DNA of 64,000 nt from assembly GCA_009617715.1 (NCBI GenBank), contig VTFK01000068.1:496001-560000 (forward strand), given 5' to 3'. Each line of letters opens with the position of its first letter. Position 1 is the stretch's first letter. A program made the position numbers and the translations under genes. The notes beneath the pieces are model-generated. The model was given only the letters and a program-made list of their open reading frames with translations, did no database searches and was not told the DNA's origin. Source of the stretch: Plectrocnemia conspersa. Its lineage: Eukaryota; Arthropoda; Insecta; Trichoptera; Polycentropodidae. Of the stretch, positions 50,346 through 62,718 are shown piece by piece.

Positions 50346-53300
50346 TTTGGCTTACTTTTAGGACATTCTCCATAGATCATTTTTAGGTGGTCAGCCAGGA
50401 TTCTGCTTCACTTAGTGCGACGACATCAGCCCTTCTCACCGATTATAGCCCAAGATGGCGCGTTGCGGAAGACCTGCGCCCCTTTATACATTGCTCTGTG
50501 TTTATGTCCCCAGTGAGGTCAATTATTAGTGTATAACTAGTTTTTTTTTGCAATATATATTTAACTTTTAATAAGATAAGGCAAAGGCAAGAATCAGCTA
50601 AGAACCCAGATAATAAACAATGTTTGGAATCGTGTTTGAAAAATTTAAATTATGTGTATATCACATCTTTTTAACGCGTTATTTATTTTTAGCATCACAA
50701 AACATAAACATGAGTTTTATGTATTTTTATCACGATTTTATATATGCATATTGATTTTATAACTCCGTGTATTTTTGTTCGGTGCAAAATTATTATTTTA
50801 TTTATAGCATTATCTTTTCTTAAAAATATCTTGTTTTTAAGATGGTATATTTTGACGATGTTATTTTAAAAATTATGTGAAGCTTGTCGTTTCTATAAAT
50901 GTTGTCAAACAAATAAGTACAAAATTATTTATAGTACATATTTATAATTAATTATATTATATAATTCATAGTATACATTGAACAGTTCAATTTTAAAGAC
51001 TATAATTTAATCTTTAAGTTAAAACAAAAAGTAACAAAAAAATATATTCTTAAATTCTACTGCTGTAGTTCTGTATTAGTGTATACATTTTTACTTTTTT
51101 ATTATAGACTTTTTGTAAATTTAAATGTGGTATATAAAACATATAAGAGACTTGCTTACAATTTTGCCATAATGTTAACAAAATAAATTAAATTATTCAG
51201 TTTTTTTATACAGGTTGTTTTTTATATTATGATGCAATATTCATTAAAAACATATTTTAAAGCAACGCCTAATCTTATAAAAATGTATTTTCAGCGAAAT
51301 TCAATAGCTATTAAAAATATTTAAAAATCACATGATAACAAAAACTTTTTACCAACAAAAAATTATTTAGAACCAAATCCAATAACATAAAAAAATTATG
51401 ATTCATTTTCATGCATTTTTTCTAAGAAAATTCTAGTTATAATAAGGCTTTAAAATAATTTAATACATAATCTGTATGATTAATAATAAAAATAAGAACT
51501 TTGTCCTACTATTTTATTGATTTTGCAAATTCGAAAGGTAGAAAGTAATTTTTCAATTCGTATAATACTTTTTTTTTAAAACTATGTACATAAGTTTATA
51601 ACTTATATAATATTTATTAATCAGAAGGTTTAACATAATAAGAAAATAATAATATATTGTACACATAATACGTGAGTATAAATGATTTCATCTATTAAAT
51701 ATCGTCATTGTATTGGATTTTTTGCGTAAAATATAATAAATGATATTTTATAATAAAAAATTGATTTATTAATACTAGATCATTTAAGCTTAGAACATAA
51801 GTTTAAATTAAATTTACTTAAACTTTTTTCGAACAAGTTGGATTCCCTTAAATTATTAGTATTAACATACAAATTTTTGTACGCGAAATTACTGACTCCG
51901 TTTATATTTATCCATAAAAGAAAAAAATACGATGAAAAGTTTAATTTTAGATTAAAAAGAAAGCATGTTCTTTAGTATTAGTAAATATAGTATTTCAAAC
52001 AATTTTTTCACCTACTTTACATAAACTATATTGCATCTTACTTTATAAATAATATACAATAATGTTGGTTAGATGTAAAATTAGGAAAAAAATATATCAA
52101 AGCTCTTAAAATAAAAGTTTTTTACTCGCTTAGTGACACTTCTATTTTCGATAGGGTCCGCATGACGTGAGTAAATTCTTCAGTTGTACTTTAAATGTGT
52201 ATTTAAAGTGTAATATATTTTGTTGTGCAATTAAAGGAACTGTTGCTTAAATTCATCGCTAACTTTTTTTCTGTTTATGACAATTACGATACAAAAGGCA
52301 AAAAGGTTCACCAATGCATTGACGGTCATTGTTACTATGTTGTAACATAAATTATGTGTTCTTAAATCAACGGATTTCACTCTGTGTATTTATATTCCAC
52401 ATATCTCTCGTACTATTCAAGCATATTTTTTTTCTTTATTGAATATTAGCTATACTTTTCCATATGCTATACATATAGCATACTTTGCAGTGATTTAGAT
52501 AAAGCTGGCTCCACGCCAGAAGGTGCTATTGAAAAATAAGCTATGTATGCGAGACGCCCCCATATACCTATGTATTGTATGTATCTGTATGTGTGTGCGA
52601 AGTAAAGAAAAGCTCATATCGTTTGATGGGCGCCGCGACGCGGGTCGACTTTCTCGCGTTTTATTACAAAAGCCATTCGAAAGGAGAAGAAGAAGGCTTT
52701 CGCGCTACCCACTCTCGATCCATCCGCCTTCTTCCTCCCACTTTTCCGAGCTCTCATTTCGGCGGAGAGAGAGCGTACGAATACATTAAGGGGGCTGGAA
52801 GGGGTGAAAGAATGGGGGTGTTTCGGGGTGGCGGAGGGATATAAAAAAACCTACTACAATATTATATCTCGCGAGTATAATGGAGGCATGGAGAGCAGAG
52901 ATGTCATCTGGAATATGAAATATGAGATTTAGATAGATTGCTCCTCGCAGCATCCCAGTCCGCCTCTGCTCTCCTCTAATGGAGAATTCTCTGGCAAGTC
53001 GAACGGAAAAATACGTATTTCGCTAGATGGTGCGCCTTTCTCGTTACATGCTCCGTCTGACGGATGTTCTCTTTCTCTAATACTAATAACGCAGAATGCG
53101 AAGAAGAAGAAAAAATCAATGCCCGATATATGCGTGTATGTAGATATAAAAGTATCTACGCACGCTTCTTACAATGGTACAATGTGTAATCAAAAAGCTC
53201 TTTGCTCACCTAAGAAGAAATAAATCGATTTTTTTATTTGTATCAAACGAGCGTTTCTTAATCCCACACGAATATGTTTCGGTGTTAAATTGAAAAGACT

Positions 53301-54784
53301 TTTTCTATTTACATATTATGCACGTATATAGTAGGATTTGGAATTGAATTATAATAGTGCGCCTTCAAAAACTCAAAAGCAGCGCATTCAATCGAAATAG
53401 TGGCTATTACCTTATATTAGTAAGCCTACGTAAAATCTTTAATAATAGTTATTTTTAAATTTGTATTTAATATATGGCAGTTAAAATTAGCCGCAAACAT
53501 AGGATTAAAGTTTATTTATAGAATTACATTTTTTTATAATAAAATATTTTCCTTTAAAGAACAGAATTCATAGTTTGCATCAAAAGTCAAATTTATGCAA
53601 TTGAGTATAGGGTTAATAATTTTTGATTGAAACAATCGGTTAAATAACGATTAGTTATTTAGACTTATCACAAGTGTTTCTTAAATGGCAATTTCAGAAT
53701 TCTCAATTTGGAATTTTCATATATTATACCTCTTTTTTGTTGAAAATGTAATTTGTACGAATATTTTTCAATGTTTTACAAGCGCTACTTTTTTTTATAC
53801 CAGTGCATAAAAAAGTGTTTAATATAGGACGATTTTCTAAACTACTCATATTGGTCTTATTTTTACTTTTATAATTTAGGAATTTCATTTTTAATCAGAT
53901 AAGAAAAATCAATCCTCGTGGGAATCGGCAGATTGCAAAAATGTATGGGGGCTTTCCACAAAATATTTTCCTGTTGACGAACTAATATCTTGTTTTTTTA
54001 ATAATCTTAAGGGTTGTCATATCTTTATGTTATTTAAAACATAAAAATATATAAGAACCATAAGCTGTAATAAACCTGAAAATAACTTGACGCTCTGTAA
54101 TCAATCGAAGTTGATCGATCTTTTCTAGTCCCTTGAGATTATCATATTGAGGTTTATTCTCTCTCATCTAGTATTATGTTTATCAATAATATAAAAATAT
54201 CTACATAATCACATACTAATTATTACATATATTTCTCGAGAAATGTAAAACATCAAGAAGCCAGAATGACTTAATATTAAAACTACATTTTTATTAAACA
54301 TATCGTAAGTAATGACACTAATAAATTAATTAAAATAGATTTTATAATGAAACTTTCTCTATAAAAATAACTTGTAATTTATATATATACTAGTATACCT
54401 TAAAAACGTAATATTATTGTTAAATAACAGACTTTTACCCCTTTAATTAAAATAAACTATTTTATAAATACAAACTTATTTTAATTATCGTACATTATTT
54501 TAGTTTATTATTTTTTTTTTTCAATTTTCAGTATAAAAATCGCTAAAATAGTATTAGAAGTGTTTATTTACAACCTTAATTTTTTTATATAAACTAGATT
54601 TTTTCGTTATTTTATTTTTAAAGCATGTACAAAATTAAAACACTTTTTTTTTTATCTAATAAAAATATTATTATCAAAAAATAAATGCAGGTGTTAAAAA
54701 AATAATGACAGCATATACAATTATCGTATAAAGCTAATTTTTTTAAAACATATTAGGATTAAGATTTAGATTAAGTAATATAAT
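50346..54784. other. intergenic, no gene seen
   Basis: 50390-50520 is G+C-richer (with AAGATGGCGC at 50453). 50520-52440 is very A+T-rich. 52500-53180 is a long G+C-richer, CpG-bearing island with open frames up to 89 codons and no domain. The rest is A+T-rich. A hairpin TATGCTATA-CA-TATAGCATA lies at 52463-52482. Confidence 0.5.
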
Positions 54785-55045
54785 AGTGTTGGTCTATTTA
54801 ATCAAATTTCTCGGTAACACATTTTTAAGTGTGCTTCCGAGAAACTTCCTTACTTCAGAGCATCAGAGGTATCAAGAGATAGTTTATCTTTGGTCATCGA
54901 CAAAAACAGCATATTCTATATTTTTTGGCCTTGATTCTGGAGTATTCTTTAAGTCTTTAAATGAAGCACCAATCGTCAAGCTTTTGCCCTTGGTTGGCCG
55001 CTTTAATTGAGTTCTTCAGCGTAAATTGCTCGATTTTAGGCATCC
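54785..55045 (-). repeat. unidentified dispersed repeat, copy 2 (coding-like)
   Basis: Counterpart of 50100-50345: GCACCAATCGTCAAGCTTTT with a conserved tail near 54965-55010. In minus-strand frames it gives QKLDDW (about 54980) and SRKHT.KCVTEKFD (about 54810-54855). Both open frames on the plus strand here (74 and 68 codons) lack known domains. Confidence 0.4.
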
Positions 55046-55342
55046 TGCGAAAAGAGGAGGCCCTCTTTAAAGGGTCAGACAAGACGCCCACATTTATAGA
55101 AATATCTGGAAAGAGCTTTCAAAGAGCCAGAAATCTACCTAATTTATATTCGTATAAATTTTATTAAAATTTAGTTTAGTATTTAATTAAAATTTCATTT
55201 AAAAGTATCCGAAATTGCTTTTGTGTCATTTCTTTTATTTAATGCTATTTTTTAATTTTTATTTAAATTTCAATTGCTTCTCAATAATTTTTTACAATTG
55301 TGTTTTTAATTTTGCTTAAAAATTTAGTTGTATCAAAGTATA

Positions 55343-55833
55343 GTCCGTCCAAGATATGAACGCTCATCGTCATAATATTGGTGAGAAAATATAATAGGAT
55401 GACCATGTGACATTACAAGTGCAATTAATTTTTACTTTTTTTAATTTAATTTGTTGAGGAAAGTGTAAAATATCACTTTCTTATTAATTTCGTTTATTTA
55501 TATTCATATTTAACTCACTTTTGGTATCACTCTCCAGGCTGAATATCTGTTCGATATAATATTTTTTTTAAATATCAATAGAATATTAAAGTAATTGTTT
55601 TATTGATTACAAAATACCACAACATGACAATAATTTATAATAAAAATACAACACATTATAATTTTTCATTCAATTTTCAACGTATGTCACCCTACCTTAA
55701 ATCAGTCCTGATTTAGTATTTGTAACGTTCTCCTATCGGTGTAAACAAATTCACGAATATGCCACCCCTTATTTCCAACACAACGACGATGAGGCTAACA
55801 TCTTGGACGGGCCCCCCCCATAGCTACGCCACT
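55343..55833. mobile_element. inverted-repeat DNA element, about 470-490 bp
   Basis: GTCCGTCCAAGATATGAACG at 55343 with CTCATCGTC (to 55371) is the imperfect inverse of GACGATGAGGCTAACATCTT then GGACGGGC at 55785-55812. The right side continues CCCCCCATAGCTACGCCACTG to 55833. Its inverse, CAGTGGCGTAGCTATGGGGG, is a common type of hAT-like end. The left side lacks that outermost block. No coding in between. ATCAAAG occurs just outside both sides (55332-55338 and right of 55840) and may be a duplicated target, but the left boundary is uncertain. Confidence 0.6.
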
Positions 55834-57255
55834 GTTTTACATCAAAGCATTTATCGCGTTTCTATGTTATCAAGTATAAATTTTGTCACAATCGTCAATC
55901 AAAATTCATACGAATCAACCAAGCTAAATTAAATTTTAACAAAATTCATACGAATTTAAATTCATTTAAACAAATGAATTCAACAATTAATGCACTTGTT
56001 TATCCCTTAATAACAAACAAACAAAAGTTAATAGTACACTCAAATCAAAGAAGATGCAACTTAACAGTCTGCGATGGCTAAGATAAAGTCAAAATTACGC
56101 CCAAGATCGGTGGTCGAAACATCAGCAAACGAGATGCGAGTAAGAAAAGAAGCGATTCGAAAGCCCCACATCTTGAAAAGCTAAGTAACGTTTTAAATAA
56201 ATCTGGTAAAACGTAAAAAATATCTACATTGTAAAAAAAATGGTGGCAAAAAAAAAGGTTTAAAATTGAATAATATTTTTTCTTTGACAATGTTTGCTTA
56301 GTAGTCAATTAGTCTTTGTATTGCATTGAATTTATAGCTGTCATGTTTCAGTGGTAGATTTTCCAATATATATATTTAATAATAATTTATGACCCACTCA
56401 TATAAATCAAGCATAACTGCGTGTCACTATTTTTATTTTTCTACTATCGCCACTCTGTCGATTCCTGCCTTCGAAAATACTAATGACATACGATCTATCG
56501 CCTCGCATATTTAAATATTATCTATTAGCCTAATGCGTACACGCATCACCACTCGGATTGGATGTCCAAAGACTCACGTGTGCGTAAACGTATCACGTGT
56601 AGAGCCTCTTCCCAAGACCCCTATATACATACGCACAAGATTGAGTATTTAGATACTGACTAGGAACACAAAGAGTTCGTTTGCATTTTATCTGACACGT
56701 TTATTACATTAACATATCTTCGGATGCTGAGGGCCCACATGCTACGGTGTTAACTTTCGTCGGTTGCATCACCGAAACGATGACATTGTCTATGTATATA
56801 CGGTGGGACCGAAAGTCGCGCTTATCCATAGAAATGGATATTTAAAACCATTGCTTGCGCAACGGTATCCGTTTCGATAGGCGAACGATAAATTTTAACA
56901 GTCTCGCAACAATCGTTGTTGATGGTGATGCAGCTTTTCAATGTTTTACCTCTCGTTTTTAAATTGTGATTTATATCGTGTCCATTCTAGGAAAATCACT
57001 TTGAAAAAATATATATATATTGTATTTTATATTTATAGTAAAATATTTTTAGCAGGTGTACTGTGAACGATTAGAAAGTGTGCCATGATTTAATATGATA
57101 AAAAATAATGTATATAATAGCATCTTTTTACTACTATTAAGACAAATATTTGTTTAGAATACAATCGAGATAATAGTTCACTGACTAATGTTTCATAAAA
57201 AAATAAAAGAGCACATATATATATAATAATATTAGCCAAAGGAGAGCGCGTTATA
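55834..57255. other. intergenic, no gene seen
   Basis: A+T-rich to 56.4 kb. 56440-56930 is a G+C-richer patch with CACGTG words (TCACGTGTG, TCACGTGTAG). Open frames of 76 codons or fewer show no domain. Confidence 0.5.
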
Positions 57256-58165
57256 CAGGCGGCCCTCGACTTTCGCACATAATTGGTTCCTGAAAATGTG
57301 TGCGAATGTTGAATGAACAAAAGTCGAGGAAAGTAAAAAAAATTGAAATTGTGTGTATTTTAAAATATTTATTAATTAAGTAAATATAAGATGTTTAAGA
57401 GGCGTTTAAGAGATACGTTTAAGTGGGGTTTGCGGGTGTTTCCTTTAAAAAGTTATCAAGAGTTAACTGTTTTCCACTATTCTTTTTCTTTTCTTCATAT
57501 AGTATTTTATAACATGCTATGTTTTTATTGATCGCCCCACGCACTTGAGATATGCGTTCTCCATTGGGATCACAATCTTTCATAATATTTAAAAATTTGT
57601 CAAGGTGCGTGAAGGCTTCATTCATATTTTTCATTGTTCAAGAGTTTTCCAAAATAAATCTGTCTCATCTACATTAAATATTTGGCTAGAGGAATATTCT
57701 AAATCTTCAATAATTTTGGATAATTAGGAAATAAATTCTTTTGCAGCACCTTTATCCGCATCAGCCGATTCTCCAGTAAATTTAATATTATGAAAAGAAT
57801 ACCACATTTTAAAATTGTAAAACCAACCGTTACTTGCTTGAAAAACCGTGTTAAAATATTTTTTTAATCTATCCTTCCAATCTTTGTGCAAACTAAGAGC
57901 TTTTGCTTGAATAATTGAAATACTCAGAGGGACATCTTTTTTGATGTTGATCATCGATCTATGATGGCAAAGATTTTCTATTTCATCCATCTATTTTTTT
58001 TTTTTGCTGTTTTTTCGGAAGCATATCATTAAAGATTGTGGAAATATATCTTTATTTTCCACAATTTTGAACGTATTTTTTAATTATATTTTTATTTTGT
58101 AAAATTGAACATATCGTAGACGTGTTTGTATCATACGAACGTCCGATTGAAGCAAAAGATTTACC
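57256..58165 (-). mobile_element. internally deleted pogo/Tigger transposon, copy 3
   Basis: The left end is CAGGCGGCCCTCGACTTTCG, preceded by TA (57254-57255). The right inverted end was not found. Homology fades near 58165, so the copy is truncated or mutated there. It has the clearest coding: minus strand FDSGKSFASIGRSYDT then STICSILQNKN (psq-type HTH, about 58175-58090); the open frame 57724-57990 with VPLSISIIQAKAL, ASNGWFYNFK and GESADADKGAAKEF (CENP-B/Tc5-type HTH); then QIFNVDETDLFWK at about 57650, the first DDE aspartate. It jumps directly to the C-terminal tail (57419-57634, NMNEAFTHLDKFLNI ... QLTLDNF). An extra GTTTAAG repeat sits near 57390-57420. Confidence 0.85.
57724..57990 (-). 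pseudogene. CENP-B-type DNA-binding domain of Tigger transposase (copy 3)
   Basis: An 88-codon open frame. It would bind the transposon ends: the second helix-turn-helix of pogo/Tigger transposases, homologous to the DNA-binding half of CENP-B. Visible landmarks: DVPLSISIIQAKALSLH (residues 19-35), FQASNGWFYNFKMWYSFHNI (49-68), GESADADKGAAKEFIS (73-88). The stop right after FIS falls before SKIIEDLEYSSSQIFNVDET, which continues in the same frame and shows that the stop is a mutation. Without the remaining DDE residues it cannot catalyse transposition. A truncated DNA-binding product could in principle still bind ends, but expression is unknown. Confidence 0.82.
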
Positions 58166-59572
58166 GCTATCAAAACGTTTTTAAAAAAAAAATGATGGAT
58201 GACCTTTTCCTACCGATTGGTTGACATTTATAAAAGAGGAGATGATGGTACAGATTTATTTTTGTTTGTCAAATCAATAAAAATATTACAGTGGGGCTTC
58301 TAAAAAAATTATAACGTGATTCTGATTTGTTTATTTAATGAATCTCTAATGTATCAATGAGCTCTATAATATCTATGCCTCATGCTAAAAAATCTATGTG
58401 ACTTATAGGTTGGATAACAAGACAATCTCAGTTTGACAACATAGATTTTTATCAATAAATGCTGTAAATCCCTCCACGTCGATGTTTGATATTCGGGTTG
58501 TTAATTATTTTATCAAATGTTTCATAACGTACAATATAATACATACATAGTCTATTCACTGGGAGCATCGTAGTTTCTTAAACGATCTCTAAACCAGCAT
58601 TGTAGACTTGAGCTCGTAATATAATTTCATTACTTCTTCACTTCAAAAAATTGCAAAATAAAAAATAAAGATTATTTCATGTCGCTTTTTGTACCTCGCC
58701 TTATTATTTTATATTTTTATACGTCTAAAAAATAAATTTACCTACATATATACCATTTGGATGTATTATATTATATTTTCGAATGGCGTGTACCAGATCC
58801 GAATCGGGGATTGGTGCTTATCGGGCAGAACTTATTTGATTTTGTAATCATATATTGATTGCTCGGCACCTAGGGAATTTTTATAAGCGAATTCGTCTTT
58901 TGGGCGTAAAATTGCTACAGAAAAAAAAGCGTATATTAAATTCTGAACGCGATTGGAGGCGTTTGTGCGGCGATTTGCCAATCGCGCCGATTTTTTTTCA
59001 TCCTCCGCCGCCTTCGTTAATGTATACGCGAACTTTCAATATCGCTCTTGGTGAAGGATTCCTTTTTTTGCCTTAGTCTTCTTGTTCTTTTTCGTATTTT
59101 GCGTTTGTATGTGTGTGCGTTGGTGCGAAAGCTCTCCTCATACGCATTCTTCGAGCCTATCACACGTTTTCTTTTGGTGAAAATGGCGCTCGAGATGAAT
59201 GGTGGAAAAGGGAGTGGTTTTAAAAGATTTACATACGTAAACGCGGCAGACGTTGCAAATCTTTTATAATTTCACAAATAAAATTTACGACTACTTATAT
59301 ATAAAACATTGCGATTGAACTTTTTCTTATTCTAATATAAAACAGTCGAATTATTCATATCGAAAATCATAAATTTACAGGAGAGCAAAAACTTAGTTAT
59401 AATTTACATTAGTTCAGTTTAAAAAAATCGAATCTAAAATTTCTAATAATATGTTTAAAATAATTTAAATTTTCCTTGATAAGCATATGTTATATGTATA
59501 TGTAATAGAAGTACACTTAACTCAAAAATGGTTCGCAGATTTAAGTTATATTATTTTTTATTAATTGTTAAT
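58166..59572. other. intergenic, no gene seen
   Basis: A+T-rich to 58.78 kb, then a G+C-richer island 58790-59270 with two open frames of 73 codons without domains, and AAAATGGCGCTCG at about 59179. Nothing else recognised. Confidence 0.5.
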
Positions 59573-59700
59573 CACAACATGACAGACATTAAACCCAATG
59601 GTAAAAACCTCAAGGTAAACAACTAAAAGCTCTCAAGCTAATAATGAAACACCAGACTAAAATCCAATTACTTTAATCAATGATATATATTTTATCATTT
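59573..59700 (-). mobile_element. SINE-A, decayed 3' part
   Basis: CACAACATGACAGACATTAA, CCCAATGG, GGTAAAC and, further right, AGACTAAAATCCAATTACTT and CAATGATATATAT follow the inverse order of the SINE-A 3' domain and body. Many substitutions; head not visible. Confidence 0.55.
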
Positions 59701-59739
59701 ACAAAATATTCTTAAAGTTCCCAATCAACAAATGTTATT

Positions 59740-59968
59740 ATGGACGACCAAGCTCGATCTTATTTGATAATTCAATACCATATTCATCCGAGATAATATA
59801 AAAAATCTACGAAAACCTAATTTGTGATGATCGATCTGAGTTATAAAATAATAATAAATACTAATTACAATCTCATAGATATGTAATAGTAATCTAAAAA
59901 CAATAGAGTTAATATGGGATTTGAACCTAAATCTCTTAGGACTTATACCAATTTTAAATTGTGCTTGT
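59740..59968 (-). mobile_element. SINE-B, copy 2
   Basis: Inverse of the SINE-B head (GGTTCAAATCCCAT is a degraded B-box at about 59910-59930; CCTAAGAGATTTA precedes it) with the tail running to CGAGCTTGGTCGTCC near 59742. It aligns in layout with 34425-34622, with more divergence. Confidence 0.65.
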
Positions 59969-61859
59969 ATATAGTTCTTCATAATACATAATTTATCGTT
60001 TTTAATAAGTATGATTAGTTCCAAATTCTGAACCTTTTTTTAACTACAGTTTTGTACTTTTATTTATTTTTTAATACGTATTAGAATCTAGTAGTTTTAG
60101 TATCATGCACGTTAGTTTGTGAAAGTAGTCAAACGCATTATTTCGTTGCGATTTAACCCTTTGAGTAATGAGTTAATGTATACACAATTGTTAATTTGTT
60201 AGTATACAACTGGGAGTTAATTTTAAGTATTTTCCGATAATTATTTATGTTCTTATTTATTTATCATTACTTAAATTATAGAAAAAAAATAGTGATCATT
60301 ACATTTTATTGCTTTGATTTATATCACTACTTTTTTTATTTTAGTTTGTTTTATTAATTTATTTTAACACTTTTTTTATTATTAAAATCGTTAATGTATT
60401 TAAAATGTTTTCTATACATTATTCAGCTTTTGTAGAATTTTTTATCATAATTCACAGGCTCTCAATATTTTTTTAAATTAATTTAAAATACTTTTTTGCG
60501 TTTATTTATTTCGTACGCGTTAATTATTTTCTACAAAAATCAATTAATATTAAATAAAATTTAAAAAATTATATATAAATTTAATCTTTTTTTTTAATTA
60601 TATTGTATGTAAATATATAACTATTCGGAGTATCTCAATACAGTAAAAGATCGACCGCCGTACATGTACGGCGACACCACTCAGAGTTTACTAATTACAA
60701 TTTTCGTCCAAAAATTAGTGTTTTAAATACATATTGATTTTAAATGTTATACTATTTGTCCTTACTGATTTTCATTTTAAAAATTCAGTAAAAATCACCG
60801 TTTGGTAATGATTATGTTCAGATGGTGTGCAAAAAAAAGATTATAATCCATTTGATATAATAATATTTTTGACATAATTTGGCGTCTTTTAACACTCCAA
60901 CTTAAACAATATTTTAAATTACAATATACTTGATACAATACATATATGTAATATATAATGCGTAGTATATTAAAAAATTAGGTTTTGTCTTTAACCCTTT
61001 ATGTGCTAGGTGCGGATTAATGCAACTCTTAAATGCAAAATTCAGATTTATCCCACGCTCAACAAAAAACAATAATTTTTTTAAGTGCTGAAATAATTTT
61101 CTAAAAATAACTCGATAAAAGATCATCAATTCAATTATACAGTAAAAAATAAAAATATTTAATTTTAAAGATATATGCAGCATAGAATAAATATAAACAT
61201 ATAAAATATATATAAAAAAGTAAATCTTTAAATTTATTTTTTATCTTTAAAATTAATTCAGCACTTCAAGCAGAAACAATCATTTTTTAAAAAGCAATTT
61301 TACATAACACTAATTATATTTTGTTAGCATGTACTACTTTTTCTACAATTTTGTGTTATATATATTATGAAACTATATCACTAGGACTTAATAAACTGAT
61401 TCATACGTTTATTATTATTTCGAAGCGTACATAATCTTTATTTATACTAAATATTTTTTTGATAAACCTGATTCTATAATTTATATGTTATTAACAAAAA
61501 ACAAGGATATTACTAATAACAAATTTAAATTCGCGCATAACTTTTTATAAATAAGTAAAGCTATTTTGCAATTAAATAGATAGAGTTTGCAAATATTAGT
61601 TATTTTCAGTTTTTTAAATAATAAATAATAAACCATAAAATATTTAAATATTATTGTAAAGTTATGAAAAAAAATACAGTTTAAATAATCAATATAAGTT
61701 CAAACATATGTATATATGTTAATAATTGACAGATATTTATTTAAAATTAAAAGTTTTTTTTTCACTAATTTCTGCTACCTATAAGACTCATTTAGTTGCT
61801 GTCAAAATAGGTTAAAGCGACTATAACTCGATATGTTAAAAACATAATTCAAAACATTA
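59969..61859. other. intergenic, nothing recognised
   Basis: Very A+T-rich. TTAACCCTTTGAG at about 60154 and TTAACCCTTTATGTGC at about 61010 resemble piggyBac-like ends but lack partners. A perfect palindrome lies at 60656 (separate entry). An 89-codon minus-strand frame (60914-61183) is low-complexity. Confidence 0.5.
60656..60673. other. perfect 18-bp G+C-rich palindrome
   Basis: CGCCGTACATGTACGGCG is an uninterrupted palindrome in very A+T-rich surroundings. It could be a dimeric protein-binding site or a relic of an element centre. Nothing further supports either. Confidence 0.6.
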
Positions 61860-62120
61860 ATGACGGAATAGCGTAGTCCGTAACGTCTCAGGTTAATAAC
61901 TCTGAAGTGACGGGTTCGAGCCCCGGCAGCGGCACTCAAATTTTTATTCAAAAAAATGCGCTATTATTAAAAAAAACTGGCCCCAGTTGCAGTGCTATAT
62001 ATTGCTTATAAATTATATTACATATAATAATTTATAATTTATAATATGTCACCGATTCCCAGACTTTCAGTCTGGTAGTTAATGCTTGTAAGTATTTATT
62101 ATATATGATTGGCACAGATT
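61860..62120 (+). mobile_element. SINE-A, 3'-truncated copy
   Basis: A well preserved head: GACGGAATAGCGTAGTCCGT with A-box TAGCGTAGTCCG, B-box GGGTTCGAGCCCC near 61913, CGGCAGCGGCAC, then GGCCCCAGTTGCAGTGC. The body hairpin CCAGACT/AGTCTGG is perfect (62059-62065 and 62069-62075, loop TTC). The 3' hairpin domain is missing; similarity ends near 62120. Confidence 0.87.
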
Positions 62121-62463
62121 TACAGATTTAAGTCCACAGCCGCATAATATTAACTCGGAAATAATTTCGGCAATAACAAAGTATTTGTTTTTTATTGTTT
62201 TTTATATGACTGCCTGTTTTACAAATTTTTTAAATAACTTAAAAATAAGAAGATAAATTTTGTGCAAGGTTGTAGATATCGCAGCGGTACATGGGGGAGT
62301 AAATTTTATGACCTGCGTGGTTTAACTGTGTTTTTCATCTAAAAATTAAAAATTACAAAATATTTCACAACAAATTTTAACGAATAGTTTAAATACGAAT
62401 TATATTCGAATTAAAGTTTCCAGTTAAGGAATGTAACTCCTGAATTAAAATGATAAAATTTAT

Positions 62464-62718
62464 AGCAGCACGATATACGAGTAATACGCGGAAGTTGCTA
62501 ACTATTGACCTAAAATACCTGGGTTCGATTCACATATTTATGTTCTGTCTGAATGAGTGTTTTTCAATATATATCGTGTCTCTGAGATCAGAACTACTAA
62601 TTCAATCTTTATATAATTATAATTTTGATCAATCATCACAAATTAGATTTACATAATCTTGTAGAAATATCGTAATAATTGATTAAAACCGAGTTAGGTC
62701 ATACATATTAGGTATTGA
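62464..62718 (+). mobile_element. SINE-B, copy 3
   Basis: The head is AGCACGATATACGAGTAATA, CTATTGACCTAAAATACCTG and B-box GGGTTCGATTC (about 62520). The tail is TTATAATTTTGATCAATCAT..., ending ACCGAGTTAGGTCATACATA then TTAGG. The same tail order as in the copy at 34425-34622 supports the family. A 68-codon open frame across it is incidental. Confidence 0.78.

Noticed and set aside
56069..56182. Short plus-strand frame MAKIKSKLRPRSVVETSANE...
   Set aside because: Briefly resembles retrotransposon tail peptides but is too short, with no consistent alignment to any family.
49272..59190. YY1/Pho-like AAAATGGC words in several islands (32329, 49272, 50453, 59179) as a Polycomb response signal
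   Set aside because: The number seen is not clearly above what is expected by chance for so short a word on two strands, and companion motifs were not found.
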